A DNA stretch of 64,000 bases, from contig OY744470.1 of the NCBI GenBank assembly GCA_963556145.1, positions 1,612,001 to 1,676,000 of the forward strand, written 5' to 3'. Positions within the stretch are counted from its first letter, which is position 1. Every line of letters begins with the position of its first letter. Under the pieces are notes generated by a model. That model made no database searches and was not told the origin of the DNA. It saw only the letters and a program-made list of their open reading frames with translations. A program made the position numbers and the translations under genes. The DNA is from Hygrocybe punicea (lineage: Eukaryota > Basidiomycota > Agaricomycetes > Agaricales > Hygrophoraceae). Below, piece by piece: positions 34,299 through 45,981 of this stretch.

Positions 34299-35110
34299 CA
34301 GCCGTTTGCATGTATCTTGACAATTCTTGGAAAATTTTGAATTGATTGAACAATATGGACTTGGACAAAATTACTGTACTCAATCTTGTATCTCATGAAA
34401 TACTGCATGGATTGAGATGGTTGTAGAGGGAAAGTTGTACTATTTTCTAATGGCTATGAGCTCCTGTAATTACATTTGAACAATATGTAGTGTATGATGA
34501 GTTATGGATGAAGTAAGAGGTGACTAAGTGTTTTTTAACACCCAGAATGATATTGTTAAATTATGGCATCAAATGAGCTCCTACCAACAAGGTTGTAGAG
34601 AGAAAGTGGTTTACTTTTTCAAGGGCTAGAGGTACATATACCGTGTTTTTCTTTATTTTTGTTCTTTGAGCCAACATATATGATTCTTGTGATATTTTGA
34701 TCCCAATGCAGACAAATGTAGTCCAGCTGTAATGTTGGCTCAAAGAACAAAAATAAAGAAAAACACGGTATATGTACCTCTAGCCCTTGAAAAAATGAAC
34801 AACTTTCTCTCTACAACCTTGTTGGTAGGAGCTCATTTGATGCCATAATTTAACAATATCATTCTGGGTGTTAAAAAACACTTAGTCACCTCTTACTTCA
34901 TCCACAACTCATCATACACTACATATTGTTCAAATGTAATTACAGGAGCTCATAGCCATTAGAAAATAGTACAACTTTCCCTCTACAACCATCTCAATCC
35001 ATGCAGTATTTCATGAGATACAAGATTGAGTACAGTAATTTTGTCCAAGTCCATATTGTTCAATCAATTCAAAACTTTCCAAAAATTGTCAAGATACATG
35101 CAAACAGCTG
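34299..35110. mobile_element. Foldback MITE, Tc1/mariner-like
   Basis: 812 bp with arms of nearly 400 bp each: CAGCCGTTTGCATGTATCTT at the left and its near-inverse at the right. TA dinucleotides border both ends (34297-34298, 35111-35112). The loop lies around 34690-34740. No ORF. It sits between two copies of a roughly 155-bp direct repeat. Confidence 0.85.
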
Positions 35111-35121
35111 TAAGTGAGTTC

Positions 35122-35273
35122 CAGACAGAAAATGGGACGGTTAAAATTCCACAAATAAGTTGTAGAGACTAAAAGTGGTGAGGAAGCTAATATAGGAGCA
35201 TCAAAATCAAGTCCCAATACTCGAATAGGGTGTAGTCAAAATTGGGAAAGTCGACCACTTGCTACCTATAATT
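35122..35273. repeat. Direct repeat, right copy (promoter interval)
   Basis: Second copy of 34123-34284. It ends about 40 bp before the start codon of the plus-strand gene. Confidence 0.88.
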
Positions 35274-35311
35274 CCTCCCACACATCCCACACATTGTCTC
35301 CTGCTACAAAT

Positions 35312-37663
35312 ATGCCTGAAACAATATTTACCACCCAGCAACTCTCTATGCTCAAAAGCCAACTTGAAGATTTTCGGGTGGCAGCCAAAAAAGACCGAGT
35401 TAAGATCATGAGAGAGGTACATCAAAAGATTGTTGATGCACAAGGGAGGTCTGAGTCCCCCTTGGAATATATGGCCAGTAAAATGGTTATAGCATCCTAA
35501 ATATGCTCACGGCCATCTGTAGAAAATAAAGGAGTGGTATTACAACAATGGACGTCGAAATACTCGAAAGCCGACGCATAACTATGTAACAACATGGACA
35601 GTCAAGAAAGTTGTAGCTCATGAGAGAAAGGATGAGGTAGATGACAAAGTCACTGAGCTCTCCAATTCAACTCCAGGTTCCAAGGACTGGATGGCGAAGT
35701 ATCAGGCTGGGCTTCAAGCCGTTTATGAACAGTTGTCCGAAAAGGAGCTCAAGAACTATGAGGGATTGAAGGAGGAGTGGAACTCAAGATCACCTCCCGC
35801 AAGAGTCCAACAAAAGTGGGTCCTTAGCACACTGAACATGATGTGTTGTCTGATGTCACTAGAAATGCTACCAAACACGCCGTGAAATACATCAGAGACT
35901 TTGCCAAACAGATGCACTGGAATCTCAGCATGAGAGTCTTTGTGCTCTCAGCATTTCACGATACGTCAGGGAATGTCCTGGTTTCTTCGTATGCAGTTGC
36001 TTTCGACCCATTAACCAGCTACTTATACATGTGTCAAAACAGGCATGACTTCAATGACGAGCTCGGGAACAGGTCATTCATCAAATCTAAACCCAATTGG
36101 CAGAATGGCTCAGTGATAACCAATATGCATCTGAGGAACTGGGTGAGTATAAAGTTTACCTACTGGTACGATCTGAATTGACATGGTCATCTTATTGGTA
36201 TTGTTATCAGCATCAGCATTGTTATCGGCATTGGCATGTCACCACAGGAAATTTGGATGACTGGGATAATGATGGTGAACGAGAAACGGTTTCGGCCGAA
36301 AAGCCGAAGGTCCACTTAGATGACAAGGGTATTCCGAGACTACCAGCATTCTCAGGGATGAGCAGACCCAACCTGGATGAAATGAAGATGTTGATCTGGG
36401 ACTTCGTTAACTGCCATTACCGTGAGTCATTTTGCCATCATAGAAATCATTATTCACATGGCTACAGAGATACGGTCCGGTGATAGCTCGGCATCAGTGC
36501 CGTGGGGTGACATTGGCCAGCATCAGGACGAATACATATCGAGGGAGTATTTGTCAGCTGGGTTTTAACTTCGAGATCCATCGAAACTAACGAAACAAAA
36601 TGCAACTGCTCTGCTGGAATTCTGGTACAAGAGACAGGACGATAAGAAGGTCAAGACAACATTGGAATTCCGGGGCTTCAAAGAAAAAAATGGCCAGGTC
36701 GACAAATCTCCCGCCTCTAATCTCAGCTCTCTCCGTTGGCAATGAGGGTCAACATCAAAGCCAACACGATGTTCAAGTGAAGTTGACGAATCCGATGACA
36801 ACTCCGAATTGGATTCATCATCTGATACTACTATGAAGTCACCTCTGAGACGAAAAAACAAGGACAAGGGGAAAGGGAAGGGGAAGGCCTATGATGATTT
36901 CCCATCTGACGACGAATGTGATGGAGATGAATGGAGCCTTTACCATGAAGATGTGAATGACGTCCCTGCAAAGGATATTCCTACTGCTGCAACACCACTG
37001 AGACTACCAGACATTGATTATCCCGAAGACAGGTTCCAGTACCTGTGTTCGTTATCAGATGATGTCGAGTATCAGGCCAGTTTACAAGCTTTAAATAAAC
37101 TTCCTGTGAGTGATTTTTATGTAATGTGAATTCTGAGTTGACCGATGTGACATTTGACTTAGGACGATGATAGGCCGGCACCACTCCCGAAAATGACACC
37201 ATCTTGGGCAACTTGGAAGTATAAAAAAATGACTGCTCCAAAAACTATCCATTCCTCAGTCTCAGCAGCTAACACATACCTGCAATGGTTGGAGCAAGGT
37301 CCATATCTCAAATCGGATGGGACATGTCAGAGCCGATATTACATTGAGGGAGTTTTGCTCAGCATCGGCCTCCTGAGTCACGACATGTGGCTTTGGCAGT
37401 TTGTCGGCGATGAACCAGATCCAGCAACAATGAATGTTGCTGTCGAAGATTTCATCTTGAATACAAAACTCAAATTTCCAGAAATTCGGCCTAGGCTGTT
37501 ATCAGTATGCACCGAGCTTAATTCTAGGTTGACTTCATTGAAACGGAAGGCCTCTGGTTATTCTGGAGATGAAGAGAAGAAGAAAAGAAAGGTCAGGGAC
37601 AAATCATCAGGCATGAGCAAGGATGTCAAAGGACGGAGAAGCCCCAGGAAAAAGACCCGGTAA
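35312..37663 (+). CDS. Unknown companion gene of the KDZ cluster
   Basis: The start MPETIFTTQQLSMLKSQLED is followed by exons with EWYYNNGRRNTRKPTHNYVT (about 35535), KDWMAKYQAGLQAVYEQLSE (about 35680), HWNLSMRVFVLSAFHDTSGN (about 35918), KGIPRLPAFSGMSRPNLDEM (about 36327), NATALLEFWYKRQDDKK (about 36598), an acidic/basic linker with RRKNKDKGKGKGK (about 36850), WATWKYKKMTAPKTIH (about 37208) and a basic C-terminal tail ending SPRKKTR at 37663. About five short introns are needed; one (about 36146-36246) contains a hexamer tract. This looks like a multi-exon family I recall from mushroom genomes next to transposons, with no known function. The lysine-rich tail suggests a nuclear or DNA-associated protein (inference). 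Integrity not proven: one frame change near 35500 is unresolved. Confidence 0.5.
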
Positions 37664-37749
37664 ACACTTGCAAGTGGTTCAGTAATCATCAGCTAGAAAT
37701 GTGTGCTTCATTAGAACTAGTCAGGCAGTGGTAGCTACAACATTGTTAT

Positions 37750-38024
37750 CACCTCGATGTTGACAATGACCTTAATCATGGCTCTGACCCTCGGCATTTA
37801 CCTCAGCATTGACATCGGTGATGACATGTGTGTTGACATCGGTGTTGACCTCGGCGTTGAGATTGGTGTTGGCCTCGATGTGAAAATCGGCGTTTGGAAT
37901 GCCGGGGCTGATTTCAGCGTTGAGCTTGGTGTTGAGCTCGGTGTTGCATTCAGTGTTCCATTCGGCATTTCCCTCGCTGTGGAATTCTTGGTGTGGAATT
38001 CTCGGTGTTGCACTCAGTGTTGAC
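37750..38024. repeat. Degenerate GGTGTTGACATCGG hexamer-derived tract
   Basis: Many imperfect copies of GGTGTTGA/GGCGTTGA-CCTCGG. It is the longest member of the hexamer family seen across 25-43 kb and abuts hAT element B. Confidence 0.75.
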
Positions 38025-39280
38025 TAGTGTTGGGGAAGTTCGGTTTGGTCCGGTTTGGGGCCTTTTTGCCCAAACCGGAAACCAAATGGTCCGGTTTCCA
38101 CCCCAAAATCTCCAAACTGGACCGAAACCGATGCAAACCGTTTGCATCGGTTTGGTTTCAGTCCAAACGCGGTCTGAACCGCGTTTGGCTAGTGGCCAGT
38201 CCCCCTGCACCATTCTGACCTTGCAACAGTGCTGCGCACGTCAATTGACGTGGCCAGCCTGCTTGCGAGGTGGGATTGGGGTGCTGGGGTGCTGGCATTG
38301 AGCCGCACGCGGGCCTCTCTGTGGGTGTCCTGACGCGTCACATGCGTTGTACACGTGGTGGCGGGTTGAACGTTTTCGATGGACGCGTGATGGTGGTGGT
38401 GGTGCCCCACGCGTCATACGCGTTGTGCACGCGACGACGGCCGGGTTGCAGCCGCTTTGGTTGTTTTCGGCGGACGCGTGGTGGTGGTGGCATAGGAGTG
38501 TCTTCGCGTGGGTGTCTGGACGCGTTATACGCGTTGTGCACATGACGACGGCCAGGTTGACCCCGCGTTGGCCTTCCTCGGTGGTGTTAGTGTTGCGTGG
38601 TGGTGGTGGTACGGTGCCGCGTTCTATAATGGACGAATAAATCAGTGAAAAAATGAATAAAGGTACATACCACGAAGGAGCGGGGTGGATGCACCACCCC
38701 TGCTGCTCTTCCACCTTGTTGACTCCACCCCATTCACGTACGTTTGGCGCGCATTTTGAACGCATTTGGCGTGGCGCTGGGGGTGGGCTGTGGGCGTTGC
38801 TGTTGGCGCGTCCAGCGTGGCGTTGACGGTGGTTGTAACCGTTGCCGTTGTCGTTGCCATTGTCGTGGTTGTTGTCGTGGTGGTGGCCATGGTGGTGCAT
38901 CAACCTGTAATTTGTCAATGCGTTAGTTAAGTTCGAATAAATAAAAATAAAAAACATACGCGGGCGGCAGGGAGTACCCCGCTGCCCGTTTTGTCGACCT
39001 CGGGTGCTCCATCGTCTTCGTTTGGCATATATCGGGGGTGTTGTTGGTGGGGTTGGTGACTTTGGGTGACTTTCGAAGTCAGCCATGTAGCCGACTTTGG
39101 ACTGTCAGTTTGCGGTTCAAACTGAGTTTGAAACCATTTCGGCCCATGGCCAAATCTCCAAACCGGAGACTGAACGGTTCGGTCTCAGCCGAAATTTCCC
39201 AAACCGAAACCGAAACCAGCGGTTTCGGTTCGGTCTTAACCGGGTTTGGGTCGGTCTGAGACCGAACTTCCCCAACACTA
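38025..39280. mobile_element. Non-autonomous hAT element B (inverted sister of A)
   Basis: Ends TAGTGTTGGGGAAGTTCGG / CCGAACTTCCCCAACACTA. It matches element A (4660-5959) throughout in reverse orientation, including the CAC-derived tract and hairpin cassette. Flanking octamers GTGTTGAC (38017-38024) and CTTGGCCC (39281-39288) do not match, so one side has been rearranged or deleted after insertion. A 281-codon minus-strand ORF (39086-38241) is low-complexity and I do not treat it as a gene. Confidence 0.88.
38219..38270. repeat. TCAATTGA hairpin cassette (copy 5)
   Basis: ACGTCAATTGACGT (38238-38251) with right arm TTGCGAGG (38263-38270) and a degenerate left arm CTTGCAAC, in element B. Confidence 0.7.
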
Positions 39281-40406
39281 CTTGGCCCTGAGCACCAGCC
39301 TATCACCATTCATATCCTCCAATGCTTGTACCCTGGCCCTGAGCGCCAGCCAATCACTAACCATCTCCTCGGTGCTGCTCATTTCACCGAGCACGTCCAT
39401 CCTTTGAGGATGGAAAACCAATAGGTATATGGTAGCTACACATAGGTACCACGAGTCAATTAATCGTAAAACAAGGAATAAAGTGCTTACATCCAACCGG
39501 TATATGCAATTTCACTGACTTCTCGCCATCCTTCACCACCTCTTTGCCCTTCCCTTTGGCTTTCTTCAACTGGTCCCGTTTACAAGGGGGAGCAAGCGTT
39601 GGTGATGGCAGTTCAGAAGGGATTGGGGAGAGTGGGGAGCTTATTGGTGTCAAGGGCTTGGTGTATGGATGGTTGCTTTTTTGGGCCAAATATCCATCAT
39701 AGAGTTGCGTTCGGCCCCAGACCTTGGACCACTGGTGTTGTCAACTTCAATGTCACCTTTCGGATGGTCTTGCAACTCAGTGCCAGTGCTTGCTTTGGTA
39801 CTGTCTTCAACTTCTTCTGGCTCGGGCCAGCTGTCCCAATGCCAGACCATTCATCATCTTCCGGCCAAATGCACTTGACTTTTGCCTGGTGGCATTCGGT
39901 GCAAGTTGTGACCCTGCCTTTGATGCAGGTATAAGTCGGCCATCGGTCGCAGCATCTTTTGCAACACTGAGAGATACATTAGTTGAACGGACTTGATGTC
40001 AAAATGTACACTACTCACTTGGTCTTGTGCGAGCGGACTCTTGTCAACTGCCCATTTCGTCTTCTTCACCTGCTGACCCTTTGGTATGGCTCGACCTCGG
40101 CATTTCAACATCCCTGAAACCGGCAAGTCGTCGTCGTCCTCAGACTCCTCCTTCACATCGACATCCTGGTCTCCATCAGCTTCATCCTCATCCTCCTCCA
40201 TCTCAGACTCTTCCTGGCGTGCTCCATCCGGGTACATAGGCTGGATCCTTGACATTGCTCGGATCGTTCCTCCGAATGTGTTGGAACCTCGGTAATTCAG
40301 TCGGTGGGGCATAATGTTCCCAATACTCCCTGGCTGCACTTATTAACAGCCTAGGTATGTGGATATGGAAACTGGCACACTGTGATGCTTGATAAAGCTC
40401 CACCAC
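39281..40406 (-). pseudogene. Zinc-cluster protein gene, 3' end lost at hAT B
   Basis: Read right to left: an N-terminal region, an acidic stretch EESEMEEDEDEADGDQDVDV (about 40205), then after a 52-bp intron (39967-40018) a cysteine cluster with spacing C-x2-C-x8-C-x7-C-x2-C-x6-C (39960-39855), a Ser/Pro/Lys-rich region (PPCKRDQLKKAKGKGKEVVK) and a helical end DWLALRARVQALEDMNGDRL. The last codons run directly into the terminal repeat of hAT B at 39280, and the sequence beyond B is unrelated, so the C-terminus is missing. The cluster is reminiscent of fungal Zn2Cys6 DNA-binding domains but with longer loops. A DNA-binding role is inference. Confidence 0.55.
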
Positions 40407-40494
40407 CGAACGCTTCGCAAAACATCATTAAATTAAAGGCAAGCCATTGATGAGTGAACTAACTTACCACATCCTGAGTAATATTGTATATAAA

Positions 40495-41395
40495 GTGGTC
40501 CTGCTGATGCGGTTTCCACATCTATAACCCCGGATAAAGAGATAATAAAAGATGAAAACGTCGCAAAGGTGCGAATGGGACTTGGGACACTCCCGACAAT
40601 AACGCGATAATGCGCGATAATATGCGCGATAAAATAAACAAACACGGAGGGTCGCGAGGTGACGCGATATCGCAATGCAGTGATAAACAAGAATCGGAAG
40701 GCTTAGCTGGGTGTCCTAGATGACAGCGCGATACGCAGCGATGACGCAACGAGACGAGGATTCTACACTATGACTTGGGTCGCGATAGCGGAGAGTGCAC
40801 AATGAGAAAAGATGCAGATTGGAATGGGAATGACTGGATTTTTAAACTTAAGACGCAAACTAATGGGGAGGGGAGAACTGGGTTCTTCTTCGTTTATTTT
40901 CTACTACAGGACACTTTTTATATTCTAAAGGGATAAGGGGAAAGGGTGGATGAGTGAAATAGAAATGCAGCGAAATATCACATGAAAGCGACGAAACGGG
41001 AATGGAATAGCGAAGGATTTGAAATAACAGCGAATATCACATGAAAGTCGGTGAAAAGACGAAGATAAACTGGATGAATTACATTTCTGGTATCAGACTT
41101 GGTGTCCGAACGTATAGGACGTGTTTAACGGTCGTGTTTCAGCATATTGAGACCGGGCTGCATGGTTAAGATACAGCGAAAATGTCGCAGTTACGCGCGT
41201 GTCGATCGGCGTAAGTTGCGCAAGTCGCGGGCGGCGCGCTGATGTTTTGCATGTACGCGGGATGCGGAAGAGTCATAGGGAAAGTAGAATTGGATCCTAT
41301 GAGAGATTCTGTGCCCAAAGGGAGAGACTGCGTATCACCGCCGAATGGGATCGTTTTTGCCTGGCATCAAGGGTAAAGCGATAGCGAGTCAAGCA
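40495..41395 (-). promoter_or_regulatory. CpG-rich GCGATA-repeat block, possible solo LTR
   Basis: Unlike its AT-rich surroundings it is dense in GCGATA/CGCGAT words. On the minus strand a TATAAAAAG box (about 40920) is followed about 400 bp later by CCGGGGTTATA, the order expected for a promoter-bearing LTR. No termini or target duplication proven. No gene. Confidence 0.35.
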
Positions 41396-41639
41396 TTTAT
41401 TGCATACAGTCAATTCTGGAAGTCTTCGGTGGACAGATTCGGGGTGTAGGAGGTGCTGGACATGGCGAATGCAGAGACGGTGATTGAGTTCAGGATACTG
41501 TTTGTCGTTTTGAAAAAATCGGTGTGGCCACCCGAATTTATCATCTTATTATGGTATTTGTTCAAGCAAACAAACAAACATTGACTCATCGGTCTTGAGG
41601 ACAATTTAACCCACCCAAATTCAAAGGCAACGACTGAAA

Positions 41640-43552
41640 ATGGCCTGGTCCAAAGGTGAGCAGCTTTATGTGCCCAAAAACACATTTATTGAGAAAGTAA
41701 TCATGAAATTTAGTGATCCTGAAGGGTAGGTAATCTAACACGTCAATTTATGAGGTTTCATTGACCTTTGTTCCTTAGAGCAACCAGCAATGAAATCGCT
41801 TCGGGAATTGCCCCTCTTACCTGGTAAGAGTTCATTTTTCATTGAAAATACCAGCCTGAATTGTGAAACAGCAACGTTGTTTACGTTTACAACACCACAA
41901 CTTGCCACCGAGGTCCCAGACATCCCATTCACAAACACCGACAATATCTTGGCTACGACACCCACACCACCGATATTTGCAGCACCACTTCCTTCCCCAA
42001 TCGAATCACCGAATCGGCCCATTGCGGGGCCCTCCAATCGCAGGGTGGTATTGCCCATTGCCAGGCCCAGTAGTAGTAGGTCTCACTTGGCATAACTATT
42101 GAAATTCAAACAGATTCATTATGGGATCCACAGGTCCCACTTCATCGTCAGTGATGATTGTGGAACAACCGAAAGGGGTAGAACATCCCAGATTTGGTGT
42201 CGTTCCCATTGACCAGGCCGATGCCAATGTTGATGAAAGTGGTTGAATGAGACGGTCATTACCAACGTTGTCAAGGGGTATGTCGTATTTATTTGAACCA
42301 TCATGATACTGAGTTACAACTGAAACAACATCAAATCATTTTGTCTTTCAATTCGACAACCCTGCTGAACGTGAGGACAATAATATGCAAGCGGATGGTG
42401 TCAGGTGCTCGATCAGTAAGTGGACCCTCAGTTATTCTTATCCATGTTTATCTGCATTAAATACAGCCTCAGCATCATCCGAGGAGCCAGAATGGACAAA
42501 CCGGCAGAATGCCGATGATCAACGCCGAAATCGGAGTCGCCGAAATTGGCTACCAAAACGGAGCAGGAAGTACGAACATTTCAAAAGACTGCATCCATCA
42601 AAAGTTGCGTTCTGGGTTCAACAGCAAAAAGATGTCCATCAGGACTTAAAGATATGCGCATGGGAGACATCGAGGCTGAAGCTGGTGCTGGAGAAGAACT
42701 TGAACACAATGTTGAGCCTTGACAAGTCAATCACTGATTTAGAAAATGTATACTAGATCAAATTATAATATTGTACAAAGTATTCATGACATCAAGTTAT
42801 CCATTCCATATCAGAAGAGTGTTATGCTGAATGCTGATAACGGTGTGTATTCCAATGGTGATGTGTATTCTGATGTGCCCAAAATTGGCTACTGCGACAA
42901 CAAGTTGTACGTAAAATACTATGGATGTTGTACTCAGTGCAAGACCACCCAACTGAGTGGGTTCAGAACATGGTCAAACATAAGCTGAGGTCGAGGCTGG
43001 TGCCAACACCAATGCCAATGCCGATGCCGATCCAACGCCGATTTCGTTGCTGAAGATGATGTTCATGCTCTTGCTGAGACACCGAGGCCTGACCATGCCC
43101 GGATGTCATGGAGTTACCCTGGCCAATTTCTGCCCCCTGCTTTCCATGATGACAATGCCTTGGAAGAGATCATGTCATGGATGGAGACCTTGCAATATCC
43201 GGATGATATTTTGATTGTTCTCTTGGTCATTGGACTGGCCTTACGAGAATTTGCAGCATCTCACTTCAACGAAGGTGACTTCGACTCTACCCAGGGGATT
43301 CCAGAATATGTGTGGGGATCTTCATACACAACGAAACATGCTGACCAGTTGGTGGCGCGAGCAGATATGCTGAGGATATTCTTGGAAGAGAATGAGCATG
43401 AGCATGAACCTGCACCGGCAGGTGGGAACAAGGGTAAGGAAGTGAAATGGCCATGCGGCGAAGATGCTGGGGGAACATCATCGCAGAAAAAACCAAAACA
43501 CAAAAAACCCAAGACTGGAGGAGTGAGGTCCAGTAGCAGGTTGAAGAAGTGA
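41640..43552 (+). CDS. Unknown gene at the right edge of the KDZ cluster
   Basis: Segments in plus orientation: MAWSKGEQLYVPKNTFIEKV (about 41638), a Pro/Ser-rich stretch PPIFAAPLPSPIESPNRPIA (about 41972), a basic region RRNRSRRNWLPKRSRKYEHF (42526-42585), a helical stretch KICAWETSRLKLVLEKN (about 42650), and a final open exon of 149 codons (43103-43552) with SYPGQFLPPAFHDDNALEEI, an acidic/Glu-His stretch and a basic tail RSSSRLKK. Exon joins are not all resolved and stops lie between some segments, so it could be decayed. A hexamer tract at about 42990-43040 lies in a likely intron. No family recognised; the basic tail resembles that of the gene ending at 37663. Confidence 0.4.
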
Positions 43553-43921
43553 TAGTGTTAGTTGCATTCTGTGTTCAGGCTGTAAGCTTTGTCTTCATAT
43601 CTACTGTGCTCCAGAGTCAGTCAGGTAATTTGTCATTGTTCCCTTGTCCTCTCTGCAAAATGTCTTTATTATACTTTGCTATGTTGAAATATACAATGTT
43701 TGGATATATATATGTAAAAGTGAGGTCCAACAAGAGGTGGAATAAGTAGCAGAAAATGTGTTTAGTAAAGTTCTGTGATGAGGCTAGAATATATTGCTTT
43801 ATATCTGCATTGCTGCTGAATCTCCATGTTCCCCTGGCATTCGTTCAGAATATTGTAAGCACATAGAATGTCAGGAAAGGCATGTGAATATCCCCCGGAT
43901 GTCAGTGCAAGTAAGAAATAA

Positions 43922-44480
43922 ACATCCCACCCCATCTCGGCCCATCCAATACCAGTGGGAGATTAATATCCCACCCCATCTCAGCCCATCCAATGCCAGT
44001 GGGAAATAAAGATCCCACCCTATCTCTGCCCATCCAATGCAATTGGGAAATAAATATCCCACCCCATCTTGGCCCATCCAATGCAATTGGGGAATAAATA
44101 TCCCACCCCATCTTGGCCCATCCAATGCCAGTGGGACATTAATATCCCACCCCAACTTGGCCCATCCAATGCAATTGGGAAATTAATATCCCACCCCATC
44201 TCGGCCCATCCACTGCCAGTGGGAAATCAATATCTCACCCATGTTGGCCTATCCACTGCTATTGGTCCAAAAATATCTCACCCCATTTGGGCCCACCCAA
44301 TGCTATTGGGAAATCAATAGCCTACCTAAACTCAGCCCATCTAATTCTAGTGGGAAATCATTATTTCTAACTTTCTGGGCCCATGCAATGTGAAGGGAAA
44401 AGAATATCTCAGCTCATCTTGGCCCATCCAATCCAATAGGTCTGGATATTATCTCGGCCCATCTTGGCCCATCCACTGGG
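43922..44480. repeat. 44-bp minisatellite, about 13 units
   Basis: Unit of type ATCCCACCCCATCTCGGCCC followed by ATCCAATGCCAGTGGGAAAT and AAAT, repeating at 44 bp with increasing divergence toward the right. ATCCCAC and GTGGGAAAT in each unit are partly inverse. Confidence 0.9.
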
Positions 44481-45981
44481 ATTGGACCTTTAGCACATGG
44501 GCTCCCCCACTGTTACTGGGCAAGATACGCTGCAAGGGCTCGGTATAGCACCATGTGAAGCAATATCCAAAATATCTAGAGGATAGGTGTTTGAAATAAG
44601 TGAAACATGTCACATAAATACTTCCCTGGGACCGGAACAGAATAGGAATGGAATAGGAATGAATGGTATAAGTGTGGGTGATGTCAGAGAGGCTCAAAAT
44701 ATGTTTCTGAAAGGGCCAAAGAGCTCCAAAGAAAATTGCAGTAATGTTGCAGTATTGCACATATTGCATGCATATCGCAGTCACATCACAATGGAGATAC
44801 ATTTAAATCGGGATGTTTCACAGTGAATCACAGTGTGTCGAGGCTAGAATACATCCAATAGAAGGTTTCCATGCTTAGGGACATGTGCTGCATATCATCA
44901 GGTTGGCTGTGGAATATGAATCCTAACCAGGGTGTCAGCATGAAAGTGACTAGGATAATCAGTGTCCAGAATGGTGGTAAAAGGATAGTAAGAGAAGTAA
45001 AATGTGAAGCCACGATGTAAAACTAAGAAAACAGATAAATAATGATAAAGCGGACTGAAAATAGACAAATAATGATCAACCTGACTAAAAACGGATAAAT
45101 AACAATGAACCCAATGATGCCAATGATGTCAGGTATGGTGGGTTGGTTCGGGCCATGAATGATGAACAAATAATGGGAACTAAGACAAGGACAATGAAGT
45201 GAACTATGAAAGTCTAAGGGTCTACAAAGACAAGCATGTGAAGTGATTAAAAGATGCTTCTGAGTGTAGGAAAATGGGGGCTAAGGGTATATTATTTTTA
45301 TACAGTCATTGGGGACCATTTTATAGTACATGGGTGGGTAGTTCTACTTTTGGTCATGTCTATTTTGGCCAATGGAAAACTACAAGAGACAGTTAGAATA
45401 GGGATGTGAAGAGGGGGTTGCAATGCAACAAGGAAATCAAAATGGAGGGGAAAACAAATATCCAAGAAACAGATCTAAAATGTCATATATATCTCCAAAA
45501 GGACAAGGGGATGCACATATAGGTCAAATCCGAAGCTGGGAATTGAGTCTGATAAGATCTGTCCCCTAGAATTGGGACTCCATGGCTTATGAGCCTGATG
45601 GATTTGGACTGAGAGTGGCCATGGCAAAGTGGTATATTTTGGGTTACATTAGTCACATCACGTTAGGTTACATCATGTTTGAATGTGAGTTGTTGGGAGT
45701 GTCAGGTTCATCTGGATACATGATATATTGACAATAGGGACTCAGAAGGACATTGACCCTCTACACCACAGTTACCTGGATACCATTGAGCATGTGCCAG
45801 AAGGCTGGGCCACTGTCAAGTGGTGGGGGGTAGGTTGAACCTGGCATCTTGTCTTATTCAAACTGAGAGAATACTTGCAAGTCATTGGCTATCACTATGC
45901 ATCTTGGGTACCTCTAGTCCAGAGCTATATACAAATTATGGCCTGGTCAGTCTCAAGCAAGCATGCATTCTCATGGTGGAC
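44481..45981. other. No gene recognised
   Basis: AT-rich sequence with short repeated phrases near 45010-45110 (ACAAATAATGATCAACC, AACGGATAAATAACAATGAA). No terminal repeats or coding signal. Confidence 0.4.

Noticed and set aside
43922..44480. Possible CRISPR-like array
   Set aside because: Same reason: the whole 44-bp unit repeats, with no spacer and repeat distinction.
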